A DNA stretch of 55,491 nucleotides from Bacteroidetes bacterium UBA6183 (GTDB lineage: Bacteria; Bacteroidota; Bacteroidia; UKL13-3), in NCBI GenBank assembly GCA_002422865.1, contig DITN01000011.1, positions 31,297-86,787 on the forward strand. The letters run 5' to 3'. The notes beneath the pieces were generated by a model that did no database searches, had not been told where the DNA came from, and saw only the letters and a program-made list of their open reading frames with translations. Of this stretch, positions 7,490 to 17,498 are shown piece by piece. Position numbers and translations under genes: made by a program. Position 1 is the stretch's first letter; the number at the start of each line of letters is the position of its first letter.

Positions 7490-9334
7490 ATGAAAAAAAT
7501 CTTATTAGCAAGCATCTTATCCTTAGCCCTGATAAACACGCAAGCTCAGGAAATTATTCCTTGTGCTACCGATCAAGTTCATTACCAAATGAAACAAGCC
7601 AATCCGCTGTTGGCTATTGAAGAGGAAAGAGGAAACCAAGAAGCAAGCAAAATTGCTGAAGCGCTATTGGCCAACAGAAACTTTGCCAAACAGGGCAATG
7701 TAAAATACATTCCTGTTGTATTCCATGTGATACACAATGGTGGTACAGAAAACATCACCCAAGCGCAAATCATGGATCAAATGCGCATTTTAAACGAAGA
7801 CTTCCGCAAAAAAGCTGGAACCAACGGAGATAAGAGCACCAACCCAAATGCAACCGATATGGAGTTTGAATTTAGGCTGGCACAAGTTGACCCAAATGGT
7901 AATCGTCATGATGGTATCAACCGCATACAAAGTACTGCCACTAATAATGCAAGCGACAATGTTAAAGCGTTAAGCAGGTGGACTAGTACTAAATACCTAA
8001 ACATTTGGGTAGTTAAAAGTATTAGTTTGGGCGGAACTGGAGGCGGAACTGTATTAGGCTACGCACAATTTCCTTCATCTATGACTTCTGCACCAAGCCT
8101 TGATGGTATTGTTATTCGTGCTGATTATGTAGGAAGCATTCACTCCGGTAACTCAAGCCACATGGGCCGCACCTTAACACATGAGGTTGGACATTGGGTG
8201 GGTTTGTATCATCCGTTTCAATTTGGTTGCACCGGACAAACCGCATTAAATTGTACATCGGGCGGAGATCAGGTTTGTGATACACCTCCTGTGGCTTTAG
8301 CCAATTATGGTTCTGTGTGTGATGCTGTATTAAATTCATGCAATGGCGATAGCCCAGATTTACCGGATATGATTACCAACTACATGGACTATTTAGATGG
8401 TAAATGTGCCAACACGTACACACTTGGACAAAAAGCTAGAGCTACAGCAGAAATGGGATTATACAGAGCTACGATATACTCTCAAGCTAACTTAGCTGCA
8501 GCAGGTATTTTACTGGATGGCAGTTATGCATTAGTAAATGCATCAAACATTAAAGCGCCATATAGTTATGGATTTGAAGATGCCAATATTACTGCCGCAG
8601 GATGGCGTATACAAAACTTACAAAACGGAGTAAATGGATGGAAAATAGATAACGTAGGTTATAACGGCACAAAAAGTATTGCTTTCCGTAATTACAGCTA
8701 TACAGCGACTACACACTCTCGTGATGAGTTTAACTCTCCATTAATTGATATATCTACATTAGCTAACCCCGTATTAAAAGTACGTGTGGCAAATGCGCGT
8801 AAAACTTCCGGTGATGTGTTAGAAATTGGTATCAGTGGTGATTTTGGCAGAACTGAAACAAAAATATACTCTGCAGCACCAACATTAAGTATGGCAACAA
8901 CCGAGCTTATTCCAACCGAAACTTCACAATGGACTACCCTAACTTTTGATTTAACACCATACCGCAATATGACCAATGCACGTATTCGTTTTGAGTTGAG
9001 AAACTTAAGAGGCAATAATACCTTTATTGATGATTTTTCAATTACCTCATCAACAGGATTATTGGATAATTTAAAACAAGAAATGGCATTTAATGTATAT
9101 CCTAATCCCATGGAAGGAAATGCTTATGCACAATTTGAATTGAAACAAACACAAAACATTGAAATTAATATTTGTGATGTAACAGGTAAAAAAATAACCA
9201 CCATACAACAAGGTGAAATGCAAGCCGGTATGCATAGCTTAGCCATTAACCGTAGTGATTTAAAAGCAGGTATTTACCTGATTAATGTAACCACACAAAA
9301 CGGAACATTTTCACACAAACTTGTTGTAAACTAA
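7490..9334 (+). CDS. Secreted M43-type zinc metalloprotease with T9SS sorting domain
   Basis: This 614-residue protein has a signal peptide (about 1-19, ending NTQAQ). It then has a pro-region and a catalytic domain with HEVGHWVGLYH at about residues 231-241, the metzincin zinc motif HExxHxxGxxH, followed by a Met-turn region MITNYMDY. This pattern fits the M43 (pappalysin/cytophagalysin) family. Residues about 350-525 look like a jelly-roll adhesion domain (GYNGTKSIAFRNY, FIDDFSI). The last 80 residues begin with YPNP and end KAGIYLINVTTQNG...KLVVN, a type A T9SS C-terminal sorting domain. It is predicted to be exported through the type IX system and anchored or released at the cell surface. 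It is monocistronic, with its own terminator. Confidence 0.9.
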   Translation: MKKILLASILSLALINTQAQEIIPCATDQVHYQMKQANPLLAIEEERGNQEASKIAEALLANRNFAKQGNVKYIPVVFHVIHNGGTENITQAQIMDQMRILNEDFRKKAGTNGDKSTNPNATDMEFEFRLAQVDPNGNRHDGINRIQSTATNNASDNVKALSRWTSTKYLNIWVVKSISLGGTGGGTVLGYAQFPSSMTSAPSLDGIVIRADYVGSIHSGNSSHMGRTLTHEVGHWVGLYHPFQFGCTGQTALNCTSGGDQVCDTPPVALANYGSVCDAVLNSCNGDSPDLPDMITNYMDYLDGKCANTYTLGQKARATAEMGLYRATIYSQANLAAAGILLDGSYALVNASNIKAPYSYGFEDANITAAGWRIQNLQNGVNGWKIDNVGYNGTKSIAFRNYSYTATTHSRDEFNSPLIDISTLANPVLKVRVANARKTSGDVLEIGISGDFGRTETKIYSAAPTLSMATTELIPTETSQWTTLTFDLTPYRNMTNARIRFELRNLRGNNTFIDDFSITSSTGLLDNLKQEMAFNVYPNPMEGNAYAQFELKQTQNIEINICDVTGKKITTIQQGEMQAGMHSLAINRSDLKAGIYLINVTTQNGTFSHKLVVN

Positions 9335-9358
9335 AAAAAATTGTAACGTGCGTACCGA

Positions 9359-9386
9359 AACAGTGAGCTTTACTCACTGTTTTTTG
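9359..9386 (+). terminator. Rho-independent terminator after the metalloprotease
   Basis: A perfect 9-bp stem (AACAGTGAG at 9359-9367 with CTCACTGTT at 9373-9381) closes a 5-base loop and is followed by a T-rich run. It lies 24 bp past the protease stop and upstream of topA, so it isolates the two. Confidence 0.85.
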
Positions 9387-9414
9387 TTTTTATATAAGTT
9401 AGTAATATTGCCGT

Positions 9415-11970
9415 ATGACAAAGAACCTTGTGATAGTTGAGTCGCCTGCAAAGGCAAAAACCATAGAAAAATTTTTAGGTAAAGACTTTACCGTAAAAAG
9501 TTGCTATGGTCATATAAGAGATTTGGCGAAAGGTGACGAAGCCATTAGAATAGATAAAAATTTTGAACCTCAATACGAAGTACCCGCAGAGAAAAAAGCT
9601 GTAGTAAGCGAATTAAAAAAACTAGCCGCACAAAGTGATATGGTTTGGTTAGCATCCGATGAGGACCGGGAGGGGGAGGCCATTTCGTGGCACCTGAGTG
9701 AAGTGCTAAAATTAACACCAGCCAATACCAAGCGCATTGTTTTTCATGAAATCACCAAACCCGCCATTTTACGTGCAATCGAAAATCCTCGTGGTATAGA
9801 TTACAATTTGGTAAATGCACAACAAGCACGCAGGGTGTTAGATAGGTTAGTGGGTTTTGAATTATCGCCCGTTCTATGGAAAAAAATTAAAGGTAACTTA
9901 AGTGCAGGTCGCGTGCAATCGGTTGCCGTGAGGTTGATTGTTGAACGCGAAAGAGAAATTAACAACTTTAGCCACTCTTCTGCCTTTAAAATAGTAGCGC
10001 ATTTTAATGTTGGTGGTAAACAAATGGATGCCGAATTATCAAAACGTTTTGATAAGGAAGCAGATGCCATGGCGTTTTTACAAAAATGCATCACGGCCGA
10101 TTTTACCATCAATAATTTGGAAGTTAAACCTGCGGAAAAATCACCAGCACCTCCTTTCACTACATCAACGCTACAACAAGAAGCCAGTAGAAAATTAGGT
10201 TACGGAGTAAGTATAACCATGAGTATTGCACAAAAACTTTACGAACATGGATTGATTACTTATATGCGTACCGATAGTGTTAACTTAAGTGAAATGGCTA
10301 TTGGTGCTGCCAAAGATTACATTACCAAAAACTTTGGTGCACAATATAGCAACCCTAAACGTTACACCACCAAAAATGATAGTGCACAAGAGGCACACGA
10401 GGCCATCCGTCCAACTTATTTTGAGAACGTTGATATTGATGGAACACCACAGGAAAAAAGACTTTACGATTTAATTTATAAACGTGCCATTGCCTCGCAA
10501 ATGAGCAAAGCACAAATAGAGCGCACCGTTGCCCAAATAGGTGTTAGTACTTTACCCGATACCTTAACTGCTACAGGTGAAGTATTGAAGTTTGATGGCT
10601 TCTTAAAAGTATATTTAGAAAGCACGGATGATGAATCCGAGAATGACAACAGCAAGATGCTTCCTCCGTTAAAAGTTGGCGAAAAACTTACTTTAATTAA
10701 CATGGATGCAGCCGAGAAATTTACACGTCCTGCGCCACGTTACACAGAGGCTAGCTTAGTAAAAAAACTAGAAGAGTTAGGCATTGGTCGTCCATCAACA
10801 TACGCACCAACCATTAGTACCATACAAAAACGTGGTTATGTGGTAAAGGAAGACCGTGATGGAAAAGACCGCAACTTTACCACCTTAACCTTAGAAAAAG
10901 GTGAGATAAAACGTGAAGTAAAAGCAGAAAAATACGGCAGTGAAAAGGCCAAACTGTTCCCTAGTGATATTGGAATGATTGTAACCGACTTTTTATCAAA
11001 ACACTTTGATAAAATTATGGATTACAACTTTACGGCCAATGTAGAAAAAGAGTTTGACGAGATTGCTCGTGGCCAGATACAGTGGAATAAAATGATTGCC
11101 GATTTTTACAAACCTTTTCATGAGGATGTAGAAAAAACCACAGAAACAGCCGAACGCCAGAGCGGGGAACGTACGCTTGGTATCGACCCAACTACAGGAA
11201 AAAATGTATATGCTAAGGTTGGAAAATTTGGTCCTTACGTACAATTAGGCGAAGGAACCGAAGAAGAAAAACCACAATATGGTAAGTTGTTACAAAGTCA
11301 GCGCATCGACTCTATCTCATTAGATGAAGCAATGGAGTTGTTTAAATTACCGCGCACCATTGGCGAATACCAAGGTAAAGAAGTATCGGTGAATGTGGGG
11401 CGTTTTGGACCATACGTGAAGTGGGGCGATGATTTTATATCGTTGCCAAAAGGTGAAGAATTAATGGAGGTTGATTTAACACGTGCAGCCGAAGTAATTA
11501 ACGCCAAACAAACGGCAGATGCTCCGGTAGGAACTTATAAAAACAAACCCATTACCAAAGGCAAAGGTCGTTTCGGACCATTTATTAAATGGAACGATTT
11601 ATACATAAACGTACCTCGTAACTATAATTTTGATGAACTTACCCAACCACAGATGGATGAGTTGATTGAAAAGAAAATGGATAAAGAAGCCAATCGTTTT
11701 ATACAACAATGGGATGATGAAAAGATTGCCCTTGAAAACGGCAGATGGGGACCATTTATTCGTTTTGGCAAAAAGATGATAAAGATTGCGCGCAAGAAAG
11801 ATGGTGAAAAATACACCGCTGAAGACCTTGCAGGCATTACATTAGATGAGGTTAAAAAACTAATTGAGATAGAAGAACCGGACGCTTTTGCAAAAAAAGC
11901 ACCTAAAAAAACCGCTGCTAAAAAAACTGCTGCCAAGAAAACAGCCGCTAAAAAAATAGCAAAAAAATAG
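9415..11970 (+). CDS. topA: DNA topoisomerase I (type IA)
   Basis: This 851-residue enzyme relaxes negative supercoils by a transient 5'-phosphotyrosine single-strand break. An N-terminal TOPRIM domain starts NLVIVESPAKAKTIEKFLG and has the acidic ASDEDREGEAISWHL motif. The active-site region is LITYMRTDSVNLS, with the catalytic Tyr at about residue 283. After residue 575 there are four copies of a GRFGPYVK-type repeat (KVGKFGPYVQLG, VGRFGPYVKWG, KGRFGPFIKWN, NGRWGPFIRFG). A Lys/Ala-rich basic tail, APKKTAAKKTAAKKTAAKK, ends the protein. The tetracysteine zinc fingers of E. coli TopA are absent, as in many Bacteroidota enzymes. The SirB1-like gene follows after 15 bp. Confidence 0.96.
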   Translation: MTKNLVIVESPAKAKTIEKFLGKDFTVKSCYGHIRDLAKGDEAIRIDKNFEPQYEVPAEKKAVVSELKKLAAQSDMVWLASDEDREGEAISWHLSEVLKLTPANTKRIVFHEITKPAILRAIENPRGIDYNLVNAQQARRVLDRLVGFELSPVLWKKIKGNLSAGRVQSVAVRLIVEREREINNFSHSSAFKIVAHFNVGGKQMDAELSKRFDKEADAMAFLQKCITADFTINNLEVKPAEKSPAPPFTTSTLQQEASRKLGYGVSITMSIAQKLYEHGLITYMRTDSVNLSEMAIGAAKDYITKNFGAQYSNPKRYTTKNDSAQEAHEAIRPTYFENVDIDGTPQEKRLYDLIYKRAIASQMSKAQIERTVAQIGVSTLPDTLTATGEVLKFDGFLKVYLESTDDESENDNSKMLPPLKVGEKLTLINMDAAEKFTRPAPRYTEASLVKKLEELGIGRPSTYAPTISTIQKRGYVVKEDRDGKDRNFTTLTLEKGEIKREVKAEKYGSEKAKLFPSDIGMIVTDFLSKHFDKIMDYNFTANVEKEFDEIARGQIQWNKMIADFYKPFHEDVEKTTETAERQSGERTLGIDPTTGKNVYAKVGKFGPYVQLGEGTEEEKPQYGKLLQSQRIDSISLDEAMELFKLPRTIGEYQGKEVSVNVGRFGPYVKWGDDFISLPKGEELMEVDLTRAAEVINAKQTADAPVGTYKNKPITKGKGRFGPFIKWNDLYINVPRNYNFDELTQPQMDELIEKKMDKEANRFIQQWDDEKIALENGRWGPFIRFGKKMIKIARKKDGEKYTAEDLAGITLDEVKKLIEIEEPDAFAKKAPKKTAAKKTAAKKTAAKKIAKK

Positions 11971-11985
11971 CTAGCCAAATAAAGC

Positions 11986-12930
11986 ATGATGAACGAAAGG
12001 GAAATTCATTCGTTAATTGCTTTGCTTGATGATGATGACCAAGAGATACTTGCCCATGTGGAGAGTAAACTTTTATCGTTAGGCAAAGAAGCTATTCCGG
12101 TACTGGAAAGTGAGTGGAGTAAACTGGGCAATTCAACCCAACAAGATAGGCTTACCCAAATCGTACACCGCATACAATACAGTGAACTACTAAAAGAGTT
12201 TAGGGATTGGTATAGATCGCCCGAACATGATTTGTTAACGGGCATTTGTTTGATTGCCCGTTACCGCTACCCTACCTTAAATACTCAAGACATCATTAAC
12301 CAAATAGACAAAATACGTTTAGACATTTGGCTTGACATGCACCACGATTTGAGTCCGTATGAAAAAGTAAGGATAATAAATAGTGTTGTTTACCACGAAT
12401 TAGGATTTAAAGGCAATACAGAAAACTACCACGCACCCGATAACTCCTTTATAAATGTTGTGTTAGAAACACGTAAGGGTAACCCCATTATGATGGCCGT
12501 TATTTATATTTTGTTAGGACAACGATTACACCTGCCCATTTTTGGTGTTAACCTTCCGCAACATTTTGTGTGTGCATACAAAGAAGAAAACAAGCAGTTA
12601 CTGCTTAACGATCCTTTTAATTTAAAAACACAACACGATTACCGCGAAGGACGTGTGTTGTTTTACATCAATGCCTTTAATAATGGTGCGGTGTTTAGCA
12701 AAGCCAATCTTGAACAGTTTTTGCGCCAAATTAAAATCGAACCACAACCCGATTATTTTGAAGCATGCAGTAATTTGTCGATTATCAAAAGAATATTGCG
12801 TAACTTATTTGTAGCTTACGAAAAGCAACAAGACACAGACAAAGCAAACGATGTAAAAGAATTGCTATTGGCCGTTGGCGAAACGTACTTTAGTTACAAC
12901 GAAGAAGCACCACCTGAAGAAGAAGATTAG
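11986..12930 (+). CDS. SirB1/transglutaminase-like fold protein
   Basis: This 314-residue cytosolic protein has a helical N-terminus (about 1-75) and then a region matching the SirB1/Transglut_core2 family: EVRIINSVVYHELGFKGN-like text (KVRIINSVVYHELGFKGN), the RKGNPIMMAVIYILLGQRLHLPIFGVNLPQHF block, and YINAFNNGAVF. Family members have a transglutaminase-like fold but their activity is unproven. It starts 15 bp after topA (MMNEREIH; either Met is possible), so it is probably co-transcribed with topA. The C-terminus is acidic (EEAPPEEED). Fold placement is good; role is unknown. Confidence 0.8.
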   Translation: MMNEREIHSLIALLDDDDQEILAHVESKLLSLGKEAIPVLESEWSKLGNSTQQDRLTQIVHRIQYSELLKEFRDWYRSPEHDLLTGICLIARYRYPTLNTQDIINQIDKIRLDIWLDMHHDLSPYEKVRIINSVVYHELGFKGNTENYHAPDNSFINVVLETRKGNPIMMAVIYILLGQRLHLPIFGVNLPQHFVCAYKEENKQLLLNDPFNLKTQHDYREGRVLFYINAFNNGAVFSKANLEQFLRQIKIEPQPDYFEACSNLSIIKRILRNLFVAYEKQQDTDKANDVKELLLAVGETYFSYNEEAPPEEED

Positions 12931-13041
12931 AGATACCGGGTTTGGGGATTATACTTCAGTTCTCAAAACTTCGATGTTCAGTTTTCAAAATTCGTTATTT
13001 CCAACCTCAGCTGTTCCGGGTGTATTTCGTGTTTTAGATTT

Positions 13042-13065
13042 CGAAACGCAGTTCAGCATAGCTAA
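13042..13065 (+). repeat. Diverged copy of the GAAACGAAGTTCAGCGTAGCTAA dispersed repeat
   Basis: CGAAACGCAGTTCAGCATAGC followed by TAA lies in the spacer between the SirB1-like gene and the ABC-F gene. It differs by two bases from the word found several times at 49726-50554, so the family is spread over at least 37 kb. Confidence 0.7.
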
Positions 13066-13122
13066 TTTCCCCCTGTTATAAGCCACCCCAACTTAATCTT
13101 CCAAACATTAAACTCTTTTTTG

Positions 13123-13130
13123 TACTTTCG
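13123..13130 (+). promoter_or_regulatory. Candidate -7 element for the ABC-F gene
   Basis: TACTTTCG is a 7/8 match to the Bacteroidota -7 consensus TAnnTTTG, 23 bp before the ATG at 13154. I see no good TTTG element 18-19 bp upstream, so support is partial. Confidence 0.35.
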
Positions 13131-13153
13131 CGCCCTCAAATTTGTAAGGCTCC

Positions 13154-14770
13154 ATGTTATCAGTATCTAATTTAAGTTTGCGCTACGGTAAGCGCGTGTT
13201 GTTTGATGAAGTGAATATAAAATTTGCACCCGGCAACTGCTACGGTGTAATTGGCGCAAACGGTGCAGGAAAATCTACATTGTTAAAAATCATGTCGGGT
13301 GAAATTGAACCCACCACTGGAAACGTGTCCATGACTCCCGGTGAACGCATGAGTGTGCTTTCTCAAAATCACTTTGCATTTGATAACTACCAAGTATTAC
13401 AAACCGTAATTATGGGTAACAAAAAACTTTGGGAGGTAATGCAAGAAAAAGATGCATTGTATGCCAAAGCCGATTTTACGGATGCTGACGGTGAAAGAGC
13501 CGGTGTATTGGAAGGCATTTTTGCCGATATGGAAGGTTGGAATGCCGATAGTGATGCGGCTGAATTATTGAGCAGCTTAGGTGTAAAAGAGGAATTACAC
13601 AACATGTTAATGAGTGAGCTAAGTGGTAAAGAAAAAGTGCGTGTATTATTAGCTCAAGCATTATTTGGCAATCCTGATATACTATTATTAGATGAGCCTA
13701 CCAACGATTTGGACGTGGAAACCATTGGTTGGTTAGAAAACTTCTTGGCCGATTTTCAAAACACGGTTATTGTGGTGAGTCACGATAGGCACTTTTTAGA
13801 TGCTGTATGTACACACGTGGCCGATATTGATTTTGGTAAAATTAATTTATACTCTGGTAACTACTCGTTTTGGTACGAGAGTAGTCAGTTAGCCTTACGC
13901 CAACGTTCTGATCAAAACAAAAAAGTTGAGGATAAACGTAAGGAGTTACAGGAATTTATTGAACGTTTTAGTGCAAATGCGTCTAAAAGTCGCCAAGCAA
14001 CCAGCCGTAAAAAATTATTAGAGAAACTAAACGTTGATGAAATCAGACCATCAACCCGTAAATACCCGGCCATTATTTTTAAAGCCGACCGCGATTGTGG
14101 TGATCAAATTTTAAATATTGAACACCTAAGTAAAAAAGCGCCTGATGGAACAGTATTGTTTAACGACATTACTTTTACCTTAGTTAAAGGCGATAAGGTG
14201 GCCCTATTAAGCCGCAACCCAATGGCCACAACTGCATTTTATCAAACATTGGTTGATGAAGTTAAACCTGATGCAGGAAATGTAGCCTGGGGACAAACCA
14301 TCACCACCTCCTATTTACCTAACGAAAACAGCCATTACTTTAATAGCGATGATAACCTGATTGATTGGTTACGCCAATTCAGCAAAGAAAAAGACGAAAC
14401 CTACATACGCGGATTTTTAGGTAAAATGTTGTTTAGTGGCGAAGAGGTATTTAAAAAATGTAATGTTTTAAGTGGAGGCGAGAAAGTACGTTGTATGACC
14501 AGCCGTATGATGTTAACCAATGCCAATTGTTTGTTGTTGGATGAGCCTACCAATCACTTGGATTTGGAATCGATTACGGCTTTTAACAATGCTTTAAAAG
14601 AATGGAATCACATTGCTTTGTTTACCACACATGACCATGAGTTTAGCCAAACCATTGCCAACCGCATTATTGAAATAACCCCGGGAGGTGTTATTGATAA
14701 ACGCATGACTTTTGACGAATACATCACCGACCCTGCCATTAAAGAACAGCGTGATGCAATGTATAAATAA
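13154..14770 (+). CDS. ABC-F family ATPase (YbiT-like) with a degenerate second P-loop
   Basis: This 538-residue soluble protein has two ABC domains and no membrane segments. Domain 1 has an intact Walker A (GANGAGKST), an LSGKEKVR-type signature and Walker B ILLLDEPTNDLD. Domain 2 has a good signature (LSGGEKVR) and Walker B (LLLDEPTNHLD), but its P-loop reads LLSRNPMATTA, without the glycines and lysine of GxxGxGK[ST]. A charged linker of about 250-300 joins them. ABC-F proteins act on the ribosome as translation factors. The overall arrangement and the ending TPGGVIDKRMTFDEY fit the YbiT group, and from memory Bacteroidota relatives share the lost P-loop. A strong terminator follows. Confidence 0.88.
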   Translation: MLSVSNLSLRYGKRVLFDEVNIKFAPGNCYGVIGANGAGKSTLLKIMSGEIEPTTGNVSMTPGERMSVLSQNHFAFDNYQVLQTVIMGNKKLWEVMQEKDALYAKADFTDADGERAGVLEGIFADMEGWNADSDAAELLSSLGVKEELHNMLMSELSGKEKVRVLLAQALFGNPDILLLDEPTNDLDVETIGWLENFLADFQNTVIVVSHDRHFLDAVCTHVADIDFGKINLYSGNYSFWYESSQLALRQRSDQNKKVEDKRKELQEFIERFSANASKSRQATSRKKLLEKLNVDEIRPSTRKYPAIIFKADRDCGDQILNIEHLSKKAPDGTVLFNDITFTLVKGDKVALLSRNPMATTAFYQTLVDEVKPDAGNVAWGQTITTSYLPNENSHYFNSDDNLIDWLRQFSKEKDETYIRGFLGKMLFSGEEVFKKCNVLSGGEKVRCMTSRMMLTNANCLLLDEPTNHLDLESITAFNNALKEWNHIALFTTHDHEFSQTIANRIIEITPGGVIDKRMTFDEYITDPAIKEQRDAMYK

Positions 14771-14771
14771 T

Positions 14772-14801
14772 AAAAAACGCCCCGATTTTGGGGCGTTTTT
14801 T
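14772..14801. terminator. Bidirectional terminator between convergent genes
   Basis: A perfect 12-bp stem (AAAAAACGCCCC with GGGGCGTTTTTT) with a 6-base loop, A-run on one side and T-run on the other, serves the rightward ABC-F gene and the leftward repeat-protein gene. It overlaps the latter's stop codon. Confidence 0.92.
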
Positions 14802-17409
14802 ATTGATGTATTACTTCAATTTTTTTAACAATAGTTCGCTGATTTATAGTTATTTTTACTAGATAAATACCCTGTTTCCAAGTTTTTGTTTCGCACTTAT
14901 GCAAGATATTTTCTGCGGTGACTTCTAAAATTTTTGTACCCAATAAATCATATACAACAATAGTTGATGGTTGTTGGGTTTCTACATTGAGGTTTTGATC
15001 TGCCGGATTAGGGTAGATAGAAGTGTAGGAATTAACTTCTAATGAATTTAATCCAACTGGAGGTACTGTTTGAAACCAACGAGGCGTACACCATGAGCCA
15101 ACAAGTGTATCTAATCGGCCTCTAACACGCCACCAATATTTGGTATTAACTTGTTGCCCTGAGAAATATACACTTCTTGCAATGGTATTTCCACTAGCAA
15201 CAATCGTATTAAATTGTTCGTCAATTGCTACTTGTGCATCGTAACTTGAAGCGTTTGCTGCAGAGCCCCAACTTAAAGTGAGCTGTGAGAGAGGAACGTT
15301 TAATTGGCCATTAGCAGGTGATGCCAAAATTGGTGTTCCAATAACTGGTCTACCCACTGTGGTAAATGCACTATATGCAGACCAACGACTTGTATCGCGT
15401 GAGTGAAATGCACGTGCACGCCAAAAGTATTTTAATGAAAATCCGCACAATGCAGTATCTCCGGCTTGTTCTGTTCCTATTAAAGTTTTGGTTTGTGGTG
15501 TTCCAAGCAACGTGTCGTTTAATACTTGATATTGATATCCAAAATCACTTACAGAACCTTGAATACTCCAACTTAAGTAAGGACGAATAGAAACAGCCGT
15601 TGCATTATTAACCGGAGTAAGTAACTGCATTTGTGTGGTAGTTGAAAAATTAAATGGATTGGTCCACTTAGAAGTATCCATCCTATTAATGCATCTGGCA
15701 CGCCAATAATATGTTTTTTCAAAAAGTCTATCGGTTGGAAAGTTTAAATTTACATACTGTGGTGTAAAATCATCAGGTATATGCAAATCTATTCCTTGTG
15801 CTAATTCAGGCGAGTTAAATTGTGTAGTGGTATCTAATTGCCACTGCACCCACTCCGAGCCGTTTATGCCTGCAATCAAGGCACCGGTGCTTGTGCCAAT
15901 TCCAACCATTCCATTTGGTGGAAAATGAAGTGAAGGAACTGTTTTAGTTTTAAAAACTCGAGCTAAAGAACGCTCAGCAGTATCACTTCCCATAATTTGG
16001 TAGGCACGCCACACAAATGTACCACCATATCCAACTGATGTATCTAGATAATAATAAAAAGCTCCATCATATTTTAACGAATCGCAGCTTATAAAAAACC
16101 TTGTTGGATTAGCACTAAATACCGAACCCGAATCAATTTCAATTACAGCTTTATCAGCCCAAGTATCTTTGCGTACATAAAAACGCAACCTCACATCTTG
16201 ATTAACGACATTATTACTTGGCTGACCTAAGCTTATTTGCCCAGTATACGTTTTAAACCAAGTGCTACTCCATGCTGTTGTATCTAATGCATGCATGTGA
16301 CGTAAGCGCGTGTAATATTTTTTATTTAACTTTAAAGTAGTGGGGTATGTTATTGAAGGTCCGGTTACAAAAGTATCTAATATTAATATTGTATATGCTG
16401 AATCCGCATAAAGTTGTAATTGACTTGTAGAACCAGTTCGCGCTGCCCAACTAATTGTGGATTTTAATAAAACTGTTCCAGCTGCATTACTTGGTGATGT
16501 AACAGCACCTAATCCATAAACAAATCCATTACGTATAACTGACCAATCCGAAAAGTTATTGCCAAACTTTGCTCTAATTCTAAAATAGTATCGTTTATCA
16601 AATAATAAGTTGTATTGTGTGTCTTGTAAATTATTAGGAGAAATAAGTTTTGATTGTAATCTAAAAGACGAAAAATCTGTTGCTGTATCCCATTGTAAAT
16701 CAACCATAGCCAATCCATTTGATGGCCAAGTCAGGATATTCCTTGGATAAATATTAGCAGATATATTATTCAAGGTAGGTTGGTTGTAAAAAGTATAATT
16801 ATTAACATCAGACCAATCAAGTGTATCGCCATCAGTATTTATGGCTGTGCATGTCCAATAAAGCTTTCGTCCAAATTGAAACAATGAAGAATCTATGAAA
16901 AAGGATTCCTGTTGAATTTTAAAAGTGTATAAAGGAGAATTAAACAATGGAGTGGTATCCACTTTAAACAAGTAGGTGGCTTGATTAATTGAAGTTACAG
17001 GATATGCACTAAGTGGTCTGACTGCACCGGTTGTATTTGTAACGGGGCCATTACTAGCCATTTTAATCCCGGTTGTAAAATTATATACATCAGACCATGC
17101 TGATGTATCATCGGATTTATATGCTCTTGCTCGCCAATATACTTTTAATCCCTTTCTAAAAGATGGTGATTTATTACTACTTGTTTGTGAATGAGCAGAG
17201 AAAAAATAGTTGCTAGAAAATGATGCAACAGAATCATATTGAAATTGATATCCTGTTGCTTGAGATACCGTATTTACTAAAACAGAAGCTTCAAAAACTT
17301 TTAACTGCACACCAGATGTTGGCGACAACAAATATGGCTGTGGTAAAAAAGCCCAACTATAATTTAAAGCGTATATAAAGCAGAAAACAGTGAACAGCAA
17401 TTTTTTCAT
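14800..17409 (-). CDS. Large secreted repeat protein (FN3-like repeats) with T9SS sorting domain
   Basis: This 869-residue protein starts MKKLLFTVFCFIYALNYSWA, a signal peptide. The body contains about eight repeats with a recurring Y/F-W-R-A-R strand (VYWRARAY, LYWTCTAI, YYFRIRAK, YYTRLRHM, FVWRAYQI, YYWRARCI, YFWRARAF, YWWRVRGR), usually followed by DTSxWS. Each repeat is about 90-100 residues, as expected for fibronectin type III-like beta-sandwiches. The last 75 residues begin with YPNP and end GIYLVKITINQRTIVKKIEV, a type A T9SS sorting signal. No enzyme motif was seen, so it is probably a surface adhesin or structural protein. It is monocistronic. Confidence 0.85.
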   Translation of the reverse strand: MKKLLFTVFCFIYALNYSWAFLPQPYLLSPTSGVQLKVFEASVLVNTVSQATGYQFQYDSVASFSSNYFFSAHSQTSSNKSPSFRKGLKVYWRARAYKSDDTSAWSDVYNFTTGIKMASNGPVTNTTGAVRPLSAYPVTSINQATYLFKVDTTPLFNSPLYTFKIQQESFFIDSSLFQFGRKLYWTCTAINTDGDTLDWSDVNNYTFYNQPTLNNISANIYPRNILTWPSNGLAMVDLQWDTATDFSSFRLQSKLISPNNLQDTQYNLLFDKRYYFRIRAKFGNNFSDWSVIRNGFVYGLGAVTSPSNAAGTVLLKSTISWAARTGSTSQLQLYADSAYTILILDTFVTGPSITYPTTLKLNKKYYTRLRHMHALDTTAWSSTWFKTYTGQISLGQPSNNVVNQDVRLRFYVRKDTWADKAVIEIDSGSVFSANPTRFFISCDSLKYDGAFYYYLDTSVGYGGTFVWRAYQIMGSDTAERSLARVFKTKTVPSLHFPPNGMVGIGTSTGALIAGINGSEWVQWQLDTTTQFNSPELAQGIDLHIPDDFTPQYVNLNFPTDRLFEKTYYWRARCINRMDTSKWTNPFNFSTTTQMQLLTPVNNATAVSIRPYLSWSIQGSVSDFGYQYQVLNDTLLGTPQTKTLIGTEQAGDTALCGFSLKYFWRARAFHSRDTSRWSAYSAFTTVGRPVIGTPILASPANGQLNVPLSQLTLSWGSAANASSYDAQVAIDEQFNTIVASGNTIARSVYFSGQQVNTKYWWRVRGRLDTLVGSWCTPRWFQTVPPVGLNSLEVNSYTSIYPNPADQNLNVETQQPSTIVVYDLLGTKILEVTAENILHKCETKTWKQGIYLVKITINQRTIVKKIEVIHQ

Positions 17410-17498
17410 GATACTCGAAAATACATAAACTTTTAGCAGTTTACACTAAAGTAAATTAAATTAAAGATCATTTTAAGTAAACCAATATGGTTATTAAA

